NCBI RefSeq assembly: GCF_000518645.1
Contig: NZ_JADZ01000026.1
Location: 1 to 64,000, forward strand
Direction: 5' to 3'
Length of the DNA: 64,000 nucleotides
Source of the DNA: Curvibacter gracilis ATCC BAA-807
GTDB lineage: Bacteria; Pseudomonadota; Gammaproteobacteria; Burkholderiales; Burkholderiaceae_C
The translations under genes and the position numbers were made by a program. Numbering within the stretch: the first letter of the stretch is position 1; each line of letters begins with the position of its first letter. Below the pieces are notes generated by a model, which was not told the origin of the DNA, ran no database searches, and saw only the letters and a program-made list of their open reading frames with translations. Shown here one piece after another: positions 26,525 through 33,638 of the stretch.

Positions 26525-27622
26525 ATGGTGACGCGCAGGCAAATCATCCTCGGTTCGGGCGCTGTGGCCTCATGGTTGGCCGGCTCGGTGGCTTGTACTT
26601 CAAGTGTGGGCGAGCAAGAAGCCGCCCGCGCCCTCAGGCGGCCGCTGGCCGCCCACATCGGTGACCCGGTGCTGCGCATGCGTGAGCTGGTGCGGTATGC
26701 CACCCTGGCCCCGTCCAGCCACAACACCCAGTGCTGGCATTTCCACTTGCAGGATCGGGCGCTGGCCATCACCCCGGATCTGTCCCGCAGGTGTACCGTG
26801 GTCGATCCGGATGACCACCATCTGTATGTATCGCTCGGCTGCGCCACCGAAAACCTGGCCCACGCGGCGCTGGCCGCCGGCCTGCAGCCCGACATCCAAT
26901 TCGACCCCGCCGGCCTGGGCACCCTCCACGCCCGGTTCACCCCCACCCGCCCCAGCGAAACACCGTTGTTCCACGCCATCACGCAGCGCCAGTGCACCCG
27001 GGGTCTTTACGACGGCAAACCCCTGGCCAACATGGAGCTGCGCCTGCTGCAGCAAGCAGGCACCGGCGAGCGCGTGCAGGTGCTGTTGCTGACCGAACGC
27101 CCCGCCATGGAGCAGGTGCTGGATTTCGTCATCGCCGGCAACACCGCACAGATGGAGAGTGCCGCTTTCATGGCCGAGCTCAAGGCCTGGATCCGATTCA
27201 GCGCCGCCGAGGCCGAGAGCACGGGCGACGGCCTTTTTGCCGGCGCATCCGGCAACCCTGCGCTGCCGCGCTGGCTGGGCAGCCGCGCCATGGACCTGTT
27301 CCTCACGGCCCATTCTGAAAACGACCGCTATGCCCAGCAGATCCGCAGCTCTGCGGGCCTGGCCGTTTTTGTGTCAGAGCGCAGCGACCCGGCGCATTGG
27401 ATCGAGGCCGGCCGCTGCTACGAGCGCTTTGCGCTGCAGGCCACCGCGCTCGGCCTGCGCAATGCCATGGTGAACCAACCGGTCGAAGTCGCTGCGCTGC
27501 GACCGCAATTGAGCGCTGCACTGGGCCTGGGCCCGCAAAGACCGGATCTGGTGGTGCGCTTCGGGCGCGGGCCGGGGCTGCCGCAGTCGATGCGTCGGCC
27601 CGTGGAGGCCGTGCTGGTGTGA
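26525..27622 (+). CDS. Nitroreductase-fold Acg-like protein, exported
   Basis: A protein of about 365 aa. The twin-arginine-like start TRRQIILGSGAVASWLAGSVAC ends in a possible lipobox Cys. The rest is a duplicated nitroreductase-like fold with LAPSSHNTQCWHF (FMN phosphate contact), ERFALQATALGLRNAMVNQPVE and a C-terminal PDLVVRFGRGPG. It resembles Acg-family FMN-binding oxidoreductases, several of which sequester flavin. Start ATG 26525 or 26516. It follows the DUF1569 gene by 139 bp on the same strand. Confidence 0.78.
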   Translation: MVTRRQIILGSGAVASWLAGSVACTSSVGEQEAARALRRPLAAHIGDPVLRMRELVRYATLAPSSHNTQCWHFHLQDRALAITPDLSRRCTVVDPDDHHLYVSLGCATENLAHAALAAGLQPDIQFDPAGLGTLHARFTPTRPSETPLFHAITQRQCTRGLYDGKPLANMELRLLQQAGTGERVQVLLLTERPAMEQVLDFVIAGNTAQMESAAFMAELKAWIRFSAAEAESTGDGLFAGASGNPALPRWLGSRAMDLFLTAHSENDRYAQQIRSSAGLAVFVSERSDPAHWIEAGRCYERFALQATALGLRNAMVNQPVEVAALRPQLSAALGLGPQRPDLVVRFGRGPGLPQSMRRPVEAVLV

Positions 27623-27793
27623 ATCGCTCTGGCCGCAGGCTGGGCCCGACCCGAGCGCGTGGGCGGCCCAGGACGGCCAGGCAAGCCATGTCAAAACCCT
27701 GACAAAGGCTCGCCGAGGCAATGAGTGATGCGCCCGCGCCACGCCCTTCATCCTGCGGTAGACCCGCGATTCAGGGGGCGCTAGTCTAGATCC

Positions 27794-27931
27794 ATGCACA
27801 CAAGGCAAGCCCGCGATGAAGCGCCGCAAACCCGGCGGCAGATCAAACGACAGGCCCAGCGCCAGGCCGCGCTGCCACCGCCTCGGGACTACCCCGAGAG
27901 GGATGTGGCGCCCTGGAAACCGATGGGCTGA
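27794..27931 (+). CDS. Possible 45-aa basic small protein
   Basis: A short ATG-started frame encodes a Gln/Arg-rich helix (TRRQIKRQAQRQAALPPP) ending in RDYPERDVAPWKPMG. The composition looks protein-like, but no ribosome site is evident and I recognise no family. The rest of the 27623-28064 gap holds no other gene that I can support. Confidence 0.25.
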   Translation: MHTRQARDEAPQTRRQIKRQAQRQAALPPPRDYPERDVAPWKPMG

Positions 27932-28064
27932 CCCCTCGCCCTCTGGGCCTCCCTGCAAGGCCCTGTTGTCTGATCTGGTGGCCCTTGACTGGGGCGGACT
28001 GACCTCGTCTGCGGTGAATGCTGGGGCGTGGCCGCACCCTCAGCCGCAGCCACCAGCACCCGCG

Positions 28065-28760
28065 TCAGGGCTTGGGGCTGACCAGGGGCGCGCGCATGTC
28101 CACAATGGGCTGATGGGCCGCGTTCTGGTCCAGGCGGCCTGTTGCGGGCTCTTGGCGCAATGAGCCCTGGGGCACGGTGGTGACCAGGATCGACATCCGA
28201 CCGGCCTGGCAGGTCGCGATCGCGATGCCCCCGACGCCACCAGGCTGCGGCCGGACGGTGACCGTCAAAAGGTTCATCCCCTCGGGCTGCAGGCGCCAGA
28301 AGCGGTGCTGATCACGGGGGGCCAGTTGCAAACCGTCGATGCCATAGAGCGTGACAAGAGAAGGGGCCTGCTCCACCTCACCCAAGGCCAGCGTCAGCTT
28401 CCAGGCTTTGGTGGGGCCGGCCGCCCCGACGGCCTCGAAGCGGCGGAACACCGTGATGCCCGAGCCTTGCTTGCCATCGGCAAAATGGTCGATGCGCTGC
28501 CAGGCCGCATCGCCACGGATGTCTTTTTCGGGCCGGGCCTTCAGAAGGCGCCCGGCCCGGGCTTGCGACAACGGGCCGGCCAGCGCCGGGCAGGCACGGG
28601 CGGCATCATTCGCGGCCTCACCCGTGGCCACATGCTCGGCCACATGCTCGGACGCCCCCGCGGGCGGTGCTGCAGCCAGGCCAGGCGAAGCGCCAACCCC
28701 CAGCGCCATCGCCAGTGACATCCCCAGCGCCGGCAGCAGGGCGTGCACTTGCGGCGTCAA
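28065..28760 (-). CDS. Exported protein of unknown function coupled to the HExxH lipoprotein
   Basis: A protein of about 231 aa with a signal peptide (hydrophobic HALLPALGMSLAMALGVGA, cleavage near LAAAPP). The mature domain is rich in beta-strand (ITVFRRFEAVGAAG, WKLTLALGEV, MNLLTVTVRPQPGG) and has two Cys. TTG 28760 overlaps the stop of the upstream metalloprotease gene as TTGA, so translation is probably coupled and the two products may act together. No family recognised; an accessory or inhibitor role is only a guess from coupling. Confidence 0.55.
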   Translation of the reverse strand: MTPQVHALLPALGMSLAMALGVGASPGLAAAPPAGASEHVAEHVATGEAANDAARACPALAGPLSQARAGRLLKARPEKDIRGDAAWQRIDHFADGKQGSGITVFRRFEAVGAAGPTKAWKLTLALGEVEQAPSLVTLYGIDGLQLAPRDQHRFWRLQPEGMNLLTVTVRPQPGGVGGIAIATCQAGRMSILVTTVPQGSLRQEPATGRLDQNAAHQPIVDMRAPLVSPKP

Positions 28761-30925
28761 GACGCGGGTGCCCACAAGGAAACCGTGAGCCCGCACTGAT
28801 TGCCATTGGTCAGCGCGGCCGGGTTGGCCAGATTGATCTTCAGCGTGTAGGTGGTGCCTGCATTGGCGTTGAATTGGCCGATGTCCTCATTCCAGCCGTA
28901 GATCGGCACCGACTTGCCATCGCTGCCGCGGGCATTGGCGAACACCAGGCCCCCCGACACCGCATTGCCCAAGGCGTCGGTCATCCGGACCCCAAGAGGG
29001 CCGGTTTGCGCAGCCGTGACGGTGAAGCGCTTGCTCATGCCCAGGCCATTCGAGTTCTTGGCCCCGGCAAGATTGCTGTTGAGGCAGAAGCTGGGGGCCG
29101 ACGGCGTCAGGTTGACGCCCTTGGCGCCGTTGCTGGCATTGGCCGCCAGCGCCAGGTACAAGACCTCCAGGTCGGCGGCCCCGCCGCTTGCGGCACTGCC
29201 GATCGCGGCATCGGCCGTGGCACCGGAGGGCAACTGCCCCAGGGCATCGACGGTGCGGATATTCTGGCTTGCAGCCAGGGCCTGCACCGCCCCGGCCAGG
29301 CCCGGATTCTGGCTCACGAAGCCATTGAGGAAACTGAAGATCGTGGCAGACGTGTGGCCATTGGCCAGTGCCGTCGTCGCGTTCCAGAAATTGTTGAACC
29401 CATACTGCGTCCCCAGGGAGTACAGCAGATAGGCAATCGCATTTTCGGCATAGAAACCCACGGTGTTGCCGGCACCCAGCGCAAGGGGCTGGGAAATATC
29501 GGTTGAAAAACCGCTGGCCTGGTTGGGCCCACTGGAGTCAGAGTAGTACTTCGACTTGGCCAGCAAACCACCGATGGCCGTGCCAAACCCCTCGCCATAG
29601 GCCAGCGAGGCATCCTTGAATTCTCTCGAAGAATGGCTGCCGCCCGGGTTGTCTGAATAGGACGCTGCATATTGCAGATAGTGTCCGAACTCATGCCCCA
29701 CCACACCCTGGTCAAACTCATCCGTGTCGACATTCGCCTTGCCCAGAATATAGACACCGGGGTAATCGCCGTTGGAGCTGAAATGCGAGGTGCCGATCTG
29801 GCCCTGTGCCAGGTCACCACGCTGGGGCGCGTTGTTGGGGCTCCAGTAGATATTCAGGTCAGGCAGGCTGACATTCGGGTTGGTGGCGGCAATCATCGTC
29901 GCCGCGTTGTAGACCACATCCAGGATGGAAAACGGTGCCGACTGCCTGGCCCCGGTCACATTGCCATTGGCATCAAACCCCAGCGCCGCATTGAGCGACA
30001 CCACATTGCCGGCCGCCACCGTCTGCACCGTCGGCGACGACAGCGTGTACAGCGGCTTGATGGACCCCGCCACCGTGTTGTCGCGCAGCATGAAGTTGTA
30101 CTGCGGCCCCGTGGTGGCCGCACCCCGGGTGGCTGAAACCTGGGCGCTCACCTGCACCACCACGTTCTTCCCCGAGGGCACGCCATTGAAAATATAGAGG
30201 CCATTGGCGTCTGTCACCGTGGTGGCCAACACCGCATTGGCATTGTCCGCATCCAGCAACTGAACCACCACCCCACGCACATTGAAGTTTCGCAGCGCCG
30301 AATAGATCAGCCCGCCCGAGGCCGAGTCGATGGTCGGCGCATCCGCCGTGATCTGCCCGGTGAGCACCCCGGGGCTGGCCACCAAGGCCGCACGGATCTG
30401 CTCACGCGACAACAGCCGGCCCGCCACCGGCAGGCTGGTGAACTTGGGCCGCATCCGTTCAAGCAAGGCGGCCTGGGCCGAGCGCGTGCTGCCCGCCACG
30501 ATCTGAACCGGCGCCCGGAAGATCGAGGTGCCCTTGTCCGACACCGCCAACACAGCGCTGCCCAGGGCCTGCGCCGGGCAATCCGCACTGATCTGCATGA
30601 CTTCGCTGTCTTCTTCCAGATCATCAAACGAAATCAGGTCATGGACCAGGCAAGGGCTGGAGCCCAACGTCACGGTCAGCCCCAGGCGAAGGTTCGTGCC
30701 CCAAAGGTCGATGGTCGAAGCCTCGCCAGCGCTCAGCCGCTGCGTACCGCCCGCATCAACCTGAACCAGGCCATCCTGCGTGTCAAACCCCTCGATCACC
30801 GCCGCCTTGAGCTCAGTCGGTGCCAGCGGATCACTCACCGCCGTGCCCGAAGAGCCCCCGCCACAGCCCGCCAGAAACACAGAAAAAAGGCACGCCGCAG
30901 CCGCCGCAGACCTGATGGATTTCAT
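28757..30925 (-). CDS. Lipoprotein with carboxypeptidase-regulatory-like domain and HExxH metalloprotease motif
   Basis: A 722-aa surface or periplasmic protein. The lipoprotein signal ends in FLAGC, followed by a Gly/Ser spacer. An N-terminal strand-rich part is followed by a carboxypeptidase-regulatory-like beta domain around residues 215-260 (TTVTDANGLYIFNGVPSGK). A central region carries HEFGHYLQYAASYSD, a zinc-metalloprotease HExxH motif, with Glu-rich YGEGFGTAIGG about 40 residues later as a candidate third ligand region. The C-terminal part is a beta sandwich. I cannot assign a peptidase family. Start ATG 30925. Confidence 0.68.
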   Translation of the reverse strand: MKSIRSAAAAACLFSVFLAGCGGGSSGTAVSDPLAPTELKAAVIEGFDTQDGLVQVDAGGTQRLSAGEASTIDLWGTNLRLGLTVTLGSSPCLVHDLISFDDLEEDSEVMQISADCPAQALGSAVLAVSDKGTSIFRAPVQIVAGSTRSAQAALLERMRPKFTSLPVAGRLLSREQIRAALVASPGVLTGQITADAPTIDSASGGLIYSALRNFNVRGVVVQLLDADNANAVLATTVTDANGLYIFNGVPSGKNVVVQVSAQVSATRGAATTGPQYNFMLRDNTVAGSIKPLYTLSSPTVQTVAAGNVVSLNAALGFDANGNVTGARQSAPFSILDVVYNAATMIAATNPNVSLPDLNIYWSPNNAPQRGDLAQGQIGTSHFSSNGDYPGVYILGKANVDTDEFDQGVVGHEFGHYLQYAASYSDNPGGSHSSREFKDASLAYGEGFGTAIGGLLAKSKYYSDSSGPNQASGFSTDISQPLALGAGNTVGFYAENAIAYLLYSLGTQYGFNNFWNATTALANGHTSATIFSFLNGFVSQNPGLAGAVQALAASQNIRTVDALGQLPSGATADAAIGSAASGGAADLEVLYLALAANASNGAKGVNLTPSAPSFCLNSNLAGAKNSNGLGMSKRFTVTAAQTGPLGVRMTDALGNAVSGGLVFANARGSDGKSVPIYGWNEDIGQFNANAGTTYTLKINLANPAALTNGNQCGLTVSLWAPAS

Positions 30926-31038
30926 GATTCCCCCCGCTCCTTGTATGGTGTTTTCGGCAGGGTAGGGGAAATCGTAAATTTTTGTCAAGTTGGTGTTTGG
31001 GGTGCAGAGATGCGCTGCATCGTCGCGCTGCTGTGTTG

Positions 31039-31194
31039 GCGAGGGCGCAAAAAAGCCACCTCAAGGGGTGGCTGATGATGCTCAATGTCTTTTTGCTCTT
31101 ACCCATCTGCGGCACCTGGGGGCTTGCTTGATGTGTAAGTGTTGCCGGGGCCGGAATCGAACCGGCACGCCTTGCGGCGGGGGATTTTGAGTCC
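31039..31194. repeat. Left attachment repeat of the tRNA-Leu island
   Basis: It matches 36149-36305 at about 95 percent by eye (four or five scattered substitutions and one missing C). It comprises the 3' half of a tRNA-Leu gene on the minus strand (31140-31194) plus its downstream terminator hairpin (31052-31073). The tRNA part has a broken acceptor stem and no 5' half, so it is not a working tRNA. Sequence left of 31039 and right of 31194 no longer matches. Confidence 0.9.
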
Positions 31195-31632
31195 GGATGA
31201 AAACTCAATGAAATCAATCACCTATGTTGAAAATGTTCCGCATCTTCTGCTGTTGCTTTGCAGGTGAAAAAATGGAAGGCGGAACATGTTTGTATTCTTT
31301 GAAACGCTCCGCTGGGCCGGGTTCGCGTCGGAATCAACAAGCTCAACTTTCCTGGCGGGCGACGGCAGGCGACACCACCAATGACACCGAATTGGCCATC
31401 CTTGCGGAGGATAGCGTGACGCATATGAATGAGGAGCGAACACAAGTTGCAAACGACCGCCATGGTGCTTGTGCCTTGACCAACCAGGCTCGGCTGCATA
31501 CCGATGCCCTAAATCAGCGCCTAGTGCCTGGGGTACAGGGGGTTGCGGGGTGACGCGTACCGAACGCCCCCTTGTCTCTGAGTCGGAAGCATAAAAACGT
31601 ACTGTCAGTCAAATTCCGATCTGAATAGTGCT

Positions 31633-31638
31633 TATAAT
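31633..31638 (+). promoter_or_regulatory. -10 element TATAAT of the retron-like transcript
   Basis: A perfect TATAAT lies 10 bases before the first hairpin of the structured leader. The best -35 is weak (GTCAAA at 31608-31613, spacing 19), so the assignment rests mainly on the -10 and on what follows. Confidence 0.45.
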
Positions 31639-31644
31639 TCGGTC

Positions 31645-31976
31645 ACGGCGGCACGTCATCGTGCTGCTGCGGTTAAAAAGATTTGTTACGTCTGACCCGG
31701 AAAGGCAAAGGCTCAGTGATCAGGGCTTCAGTTGATGAAGTCCGCTACGCAGACAGTATGCGTGGCTTGTAACGCGGCGCAGCTAGCTCAGCTAGCGGCG
31801 ACCTGCAGGACAACCAAACCCTGCGGAGTGCGAAGTCCAGTTCGGCTTCCAACTCTGGTGGGGAAGGTTGAGCTAGCAGCGTGCAACTGTGGTGGGCTTG
31901 GTAGGTGTCGAGTTGGCTCCTTTACGGCGCTGCCTTGAAACGGGGAAGCAGGGCAATGGTGCCTTGTAAAGGAGGT
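31645..31976 (+). ncRNA. Structured leader RNA, candidate retron msr-msd
   Basis: About 330 nt without a reading frame but dense in paired segments. Hairpin 31648-31655/31660-31667 is followed by a nested helix (31685-31694 with 31750-31754 and 31769-31773) enclosing hairpin 31724-31730/31736-31742. A distant pair 31778-31790/31869-31881 matches at 12 of 13 positions and flanks an AGC-containing stretch, as retron a1/a2 repeats do around the branching G. A final long hairpin 31917-31925/31966-31974 follows. Placement upstream of a reverse transcriptase operon supports a retron non-coding RNA. Exact msr and msd limits cannot be fixed by eye. Confidence 0.5.
31917..31975 (+). promoter_or_regulatory. 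Hairpin sequestering the ribosome site of the 77-aa gene
   Basis: CTCCTTTAC (31917-31925) pairs with GTAAAGGAG (31966-31974), which contains most of the Shine-Dalgarno sequence of the gene at 31981. Inside, GGCGCT/GGTGCC continues the stem. Translation may therefore depend on opening this structure, or the structure may itself be the msd stem. Confidence 0.55.
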
Positions 31977-31980
31977 CCGA

Positions 31981-32214
31981 ATGGACAAACAAATCTTGGA
32001 AAACCACATCAACGGCTTGAAGAAGGCCCGCGATGCATGCAGAAGCCAACTCGACACTGGTGCTATGAAGGAACTGGAGGGTGCAATTACGACGCTGGAG
32101 AAGCTTCGTGATCATCCCCAGGGCGCAGTAGACGCGGAAACGCATAAGCTGCGCGTCCTCCAAGCCATCGCGGCGTTCGTCACTATCGTGACGAACATCC
32201 GAGACTGGCTGTGA
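31981..32214 (+). CDS. 77-aa helical protein of the retron-like cassette
   Basis: A small acidic/basic protein starting MDKQILENHINGLKKAR. Nearly all of it is predicted helix with heptad-like Leu/Ile spacing (AMKELEGAITTLEKL), and a hydrophobic C-terminal helix reads VLQAIAAFVTIVTNIRDWL. A near-perfect AAGGAGG lies 5 bases before the ATG. I recognise no family. Its position between the structured RNA and the HTH/RT genes suggests it belongs to the same system, possibly as a toxin-like effector or an adaptor; this is inference. Confidence 0.6.
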   Translation: MDKQILENHINGLKKARDACRSQLDTGAMKELEGAITTLEKLRDHPQGAVDAETHKLRVLQAIAAFVTIVTNIRDWL

Positions 32215-32221
32215 GGCCGTC

Positions 32222-32251
32222 ATGGGCGCCCCAAGCCCATTCTTTGTTTTT
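32222..32251 (+). terminator. Terminator or attenuator inside the retron-like cassette
   Basis: ATGGGC (32222-32227) pairs with GCCCAT (32235-32240) around a 7-nt loop and is followed by TCTTTGTTTTT. It separates the leader RNA plus 77-aa gene from the HTH-RT genes, so much transcription may stop here and only a fraction reach the RT. Confidence 0.55.
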
Positions 32252-32262
32252 CGAGATTGCAC

Positions 32263-32571
32263 ATGAACATTGGACAAGCCATTCAGCTCGCTAGATCAAA
32301 GCGCAAGCTTTCACAGGCTGTGCTGGCGAAGCGGGCTGGTATTTCAGTTTCATACCTCTCACTGCTTGAGCGGGGTCGACGTGATCCGCCTGTATCTACT
32401 ATTCAAGGGATTGCTGCTGCGCTCGGTATGCCTGTAGAGATTCTTTTCTTTTTGGGTGCAGAAGAAGGAGACCTTGGGCAATTGAATCGAGACCTCGCTG
32501 GTCAACTTGCACTCACAGCGCTGGAGCTTCTGAATGGACCTCTTCCTGATCAAACCGAGATATCGAGCTAG
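32263..32571 (+). CDS. XRE-family HTH regulator
   Basis: A 102-aa protein with a canonical Cro/CI-type helix-turn-helix in residues 4-60: AIQLARSKRKLSQAVLAKRAGISVSYLSLLERGRR, then ISTIQGIAAALG-like helices (STIQGIAAALGMPVEILFFLG). A short acidic C-terminal tail follows. ATG 32263 is preferred over the upstream TTG. Its 3' end overlaps the reverse transcriptase gene by 38 bp in another frame. It probably represses the operon or, as in HTH-containing retrons, is part of the effector arrangement. Confidence 0.85.
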   Translation: MNIGQAIQLARSKRKLSQAVLAKRAGISVSYLSLLERGRRDPPVSTIQGIAAALGMPVEILFFLGAEEGDLGQLNRDLAGQLALTALELLNGPLPDQTEISS

Positions 32572-33559
32572 TCCTATCCGAAGCATTGCTGCGTTGGCAC
32601 GAAGCCTTCGTTGGGATGCGCTAGCATTGGTGGACATGGCCGAGCGAGCCAATGGTATGTGGCGCACTGTGAAGCCTAAGCCGGGATCAATTAGGCAGAC
32701 ATTCGATGCAATGGGGCCACTTAAAGAAATTCATCAAAGCCTGAAGCTCAATATTTTCTCCAAGGTGGATTTCCCTGAATACTTGCAGGGGAGCTTGAAG
32801 GGCCGTGACTACGTCTCCAACGCATCACTCCACAAAGATAAGCAAATACTAATTTGCGAAGACGTGAAGGGATTCTTTCCTTCTGTTGGTGCTGCCTATG
32901 TTGAGGATGTCTGGTGTGGCTTCTTTGGATTTGCACCTGACGTTGCCAAACTCCTAACAAAGCTCACAACGAAGGATGGATGTCTTCCACAAGGTTGTAT
33001 CGCGAGTTCTTTTTTGGCAAATCTTGTGCTATGGCGGCACGAGCCTTTGCTGCATGCAAAGTTGGCACAACGTGGCATCACCTATTCCCGCTATGTAGAC
33101 GACATGGTGATGTCGGCAGCTACCCATTTGGATAAGGCAACACAGACCTGGGTTATCGCCCAAGTTTATGGAATGCTTGCTCGGCATAACTTGAAGGCAA
33201 GTCGCAAGAAGCACGAAGTTTTCTCGGCTACTCAGCCGATGATTGCGACGAAGCTGATTGTCAACCGTAAGCCGTCGTTGAGTCTTAAAAAACGGTCTCA
33301 AGTACGGGCTCAAGTTCGGCAATTAGAGATTGCGGTCGGAACTGGCTTAGACGCGGAGGAGCTCCGAGATCTTGCAAATAAGGCGGCGCAACAAGTGGGT
33401 CAGCTTGGCCGTTTCCACAAGACTCAGGCTGAACACCTCAGGAATCGTATCGCAATTGTTCGCGGCACCTTACCAATCGAACACCCATCTATAATAACAG
33501 CGCCATCCAATGCTCCACTTAGTCAGGAGCTAAGCACGGGTAGTTTGTCTTCGAAGTAG
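32534..33559 (+). CDS. Retron-type reverse transcriptase
   Basis: A 341-aa reverse transcriptase. It shows NASLH (residues 96-100, the retron-specific NAxxH motif), the first catalytic Asp in ICEDVKGFFPSV (108-119), LPQGCIASS (151-159), the catalytic YVDDMVMS (187-194) and a thumb region with a basic SLKKRSQVRAQVRQLE helix. The VTG triplet used by retron RTs to bind msr RNA appears here as IATKLIVN (237-244), i.e. altered. No maturase X domain, HNH or Cas1 is fused. It overlaps the XRE gene and is followed by a terminator. A DGR or group II intron RT is less likely. Confidence 0.85.
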   Translation: MDLFLIKPRYRASPIRSIAALARSLRWDALALVDMAERANGMWRTVKPKPGSIRQTFDAMGPLKEIHQSLKLNIFSKVDFPEYLQGSLKGRDYVSNASLHKDKQILICEDVKGFFPSVGAAYVEDVWCGFFGFAPDVAKLLTKLTTKDGCLPQGCIASSFLANLVLWRHEPLLHAKLAQRGITYSRYVDDMVMSAATHLDKATQTWVIAQVYGMLARHNLKASRKKHEVFSATQPMIATKLIVNRKPSLSLKKRSQVRAQVRQLEIAVGTGLDAEELRDLANKAAQQVGQLGRFHKTQAEHLRNRIAIVRGTLPIEHPSIITAPSNAPLSQELSTGSLSSK

Positions 33560-33567
33560 AAAAACTA

Positions 33568-33594
33568 GGCAACTTGGCGCCGTTGCCCGTTTTT
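33568..33594 (+). terminator. Terminator of the retron-like operon
   Basis: GGCAAC (33568-33573) pairs with GTTGCC (33582-33587) around an 8-nt loop; CGTTTTT follows. It lies 9 bp after the RT stop codon. Confidence 0.75.
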
Positions 33595-33638
33595 CCTTGT
33601 TCATATGCTAGTGCTTATCCTTTGACTTGCCTCTGTCG

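Noticed and set aside
31140-31194. Second tRNA-Leu gene
   Set aside because: Only the 3' half is present and its acceptor stem is altered; it is an attachment-site copy.
31224-31553. Open frames on both strands at the left end of the island
   Set aside because: No ribosome site, domain or sensible composition; the two strands are open by chance.
32534-33559. RT as part of a diversity-generating retroelement
   Set aside because: No template/variable repeat pair, no Avd-like gene and no C-type lectin target nearby; NAxxH points to retron.
32534-33559. RT as a group II intron maturase
   Set aside because: No maturase X domain, endonuclease domain or domain V-like RNA, and the protein is only 341 aa.
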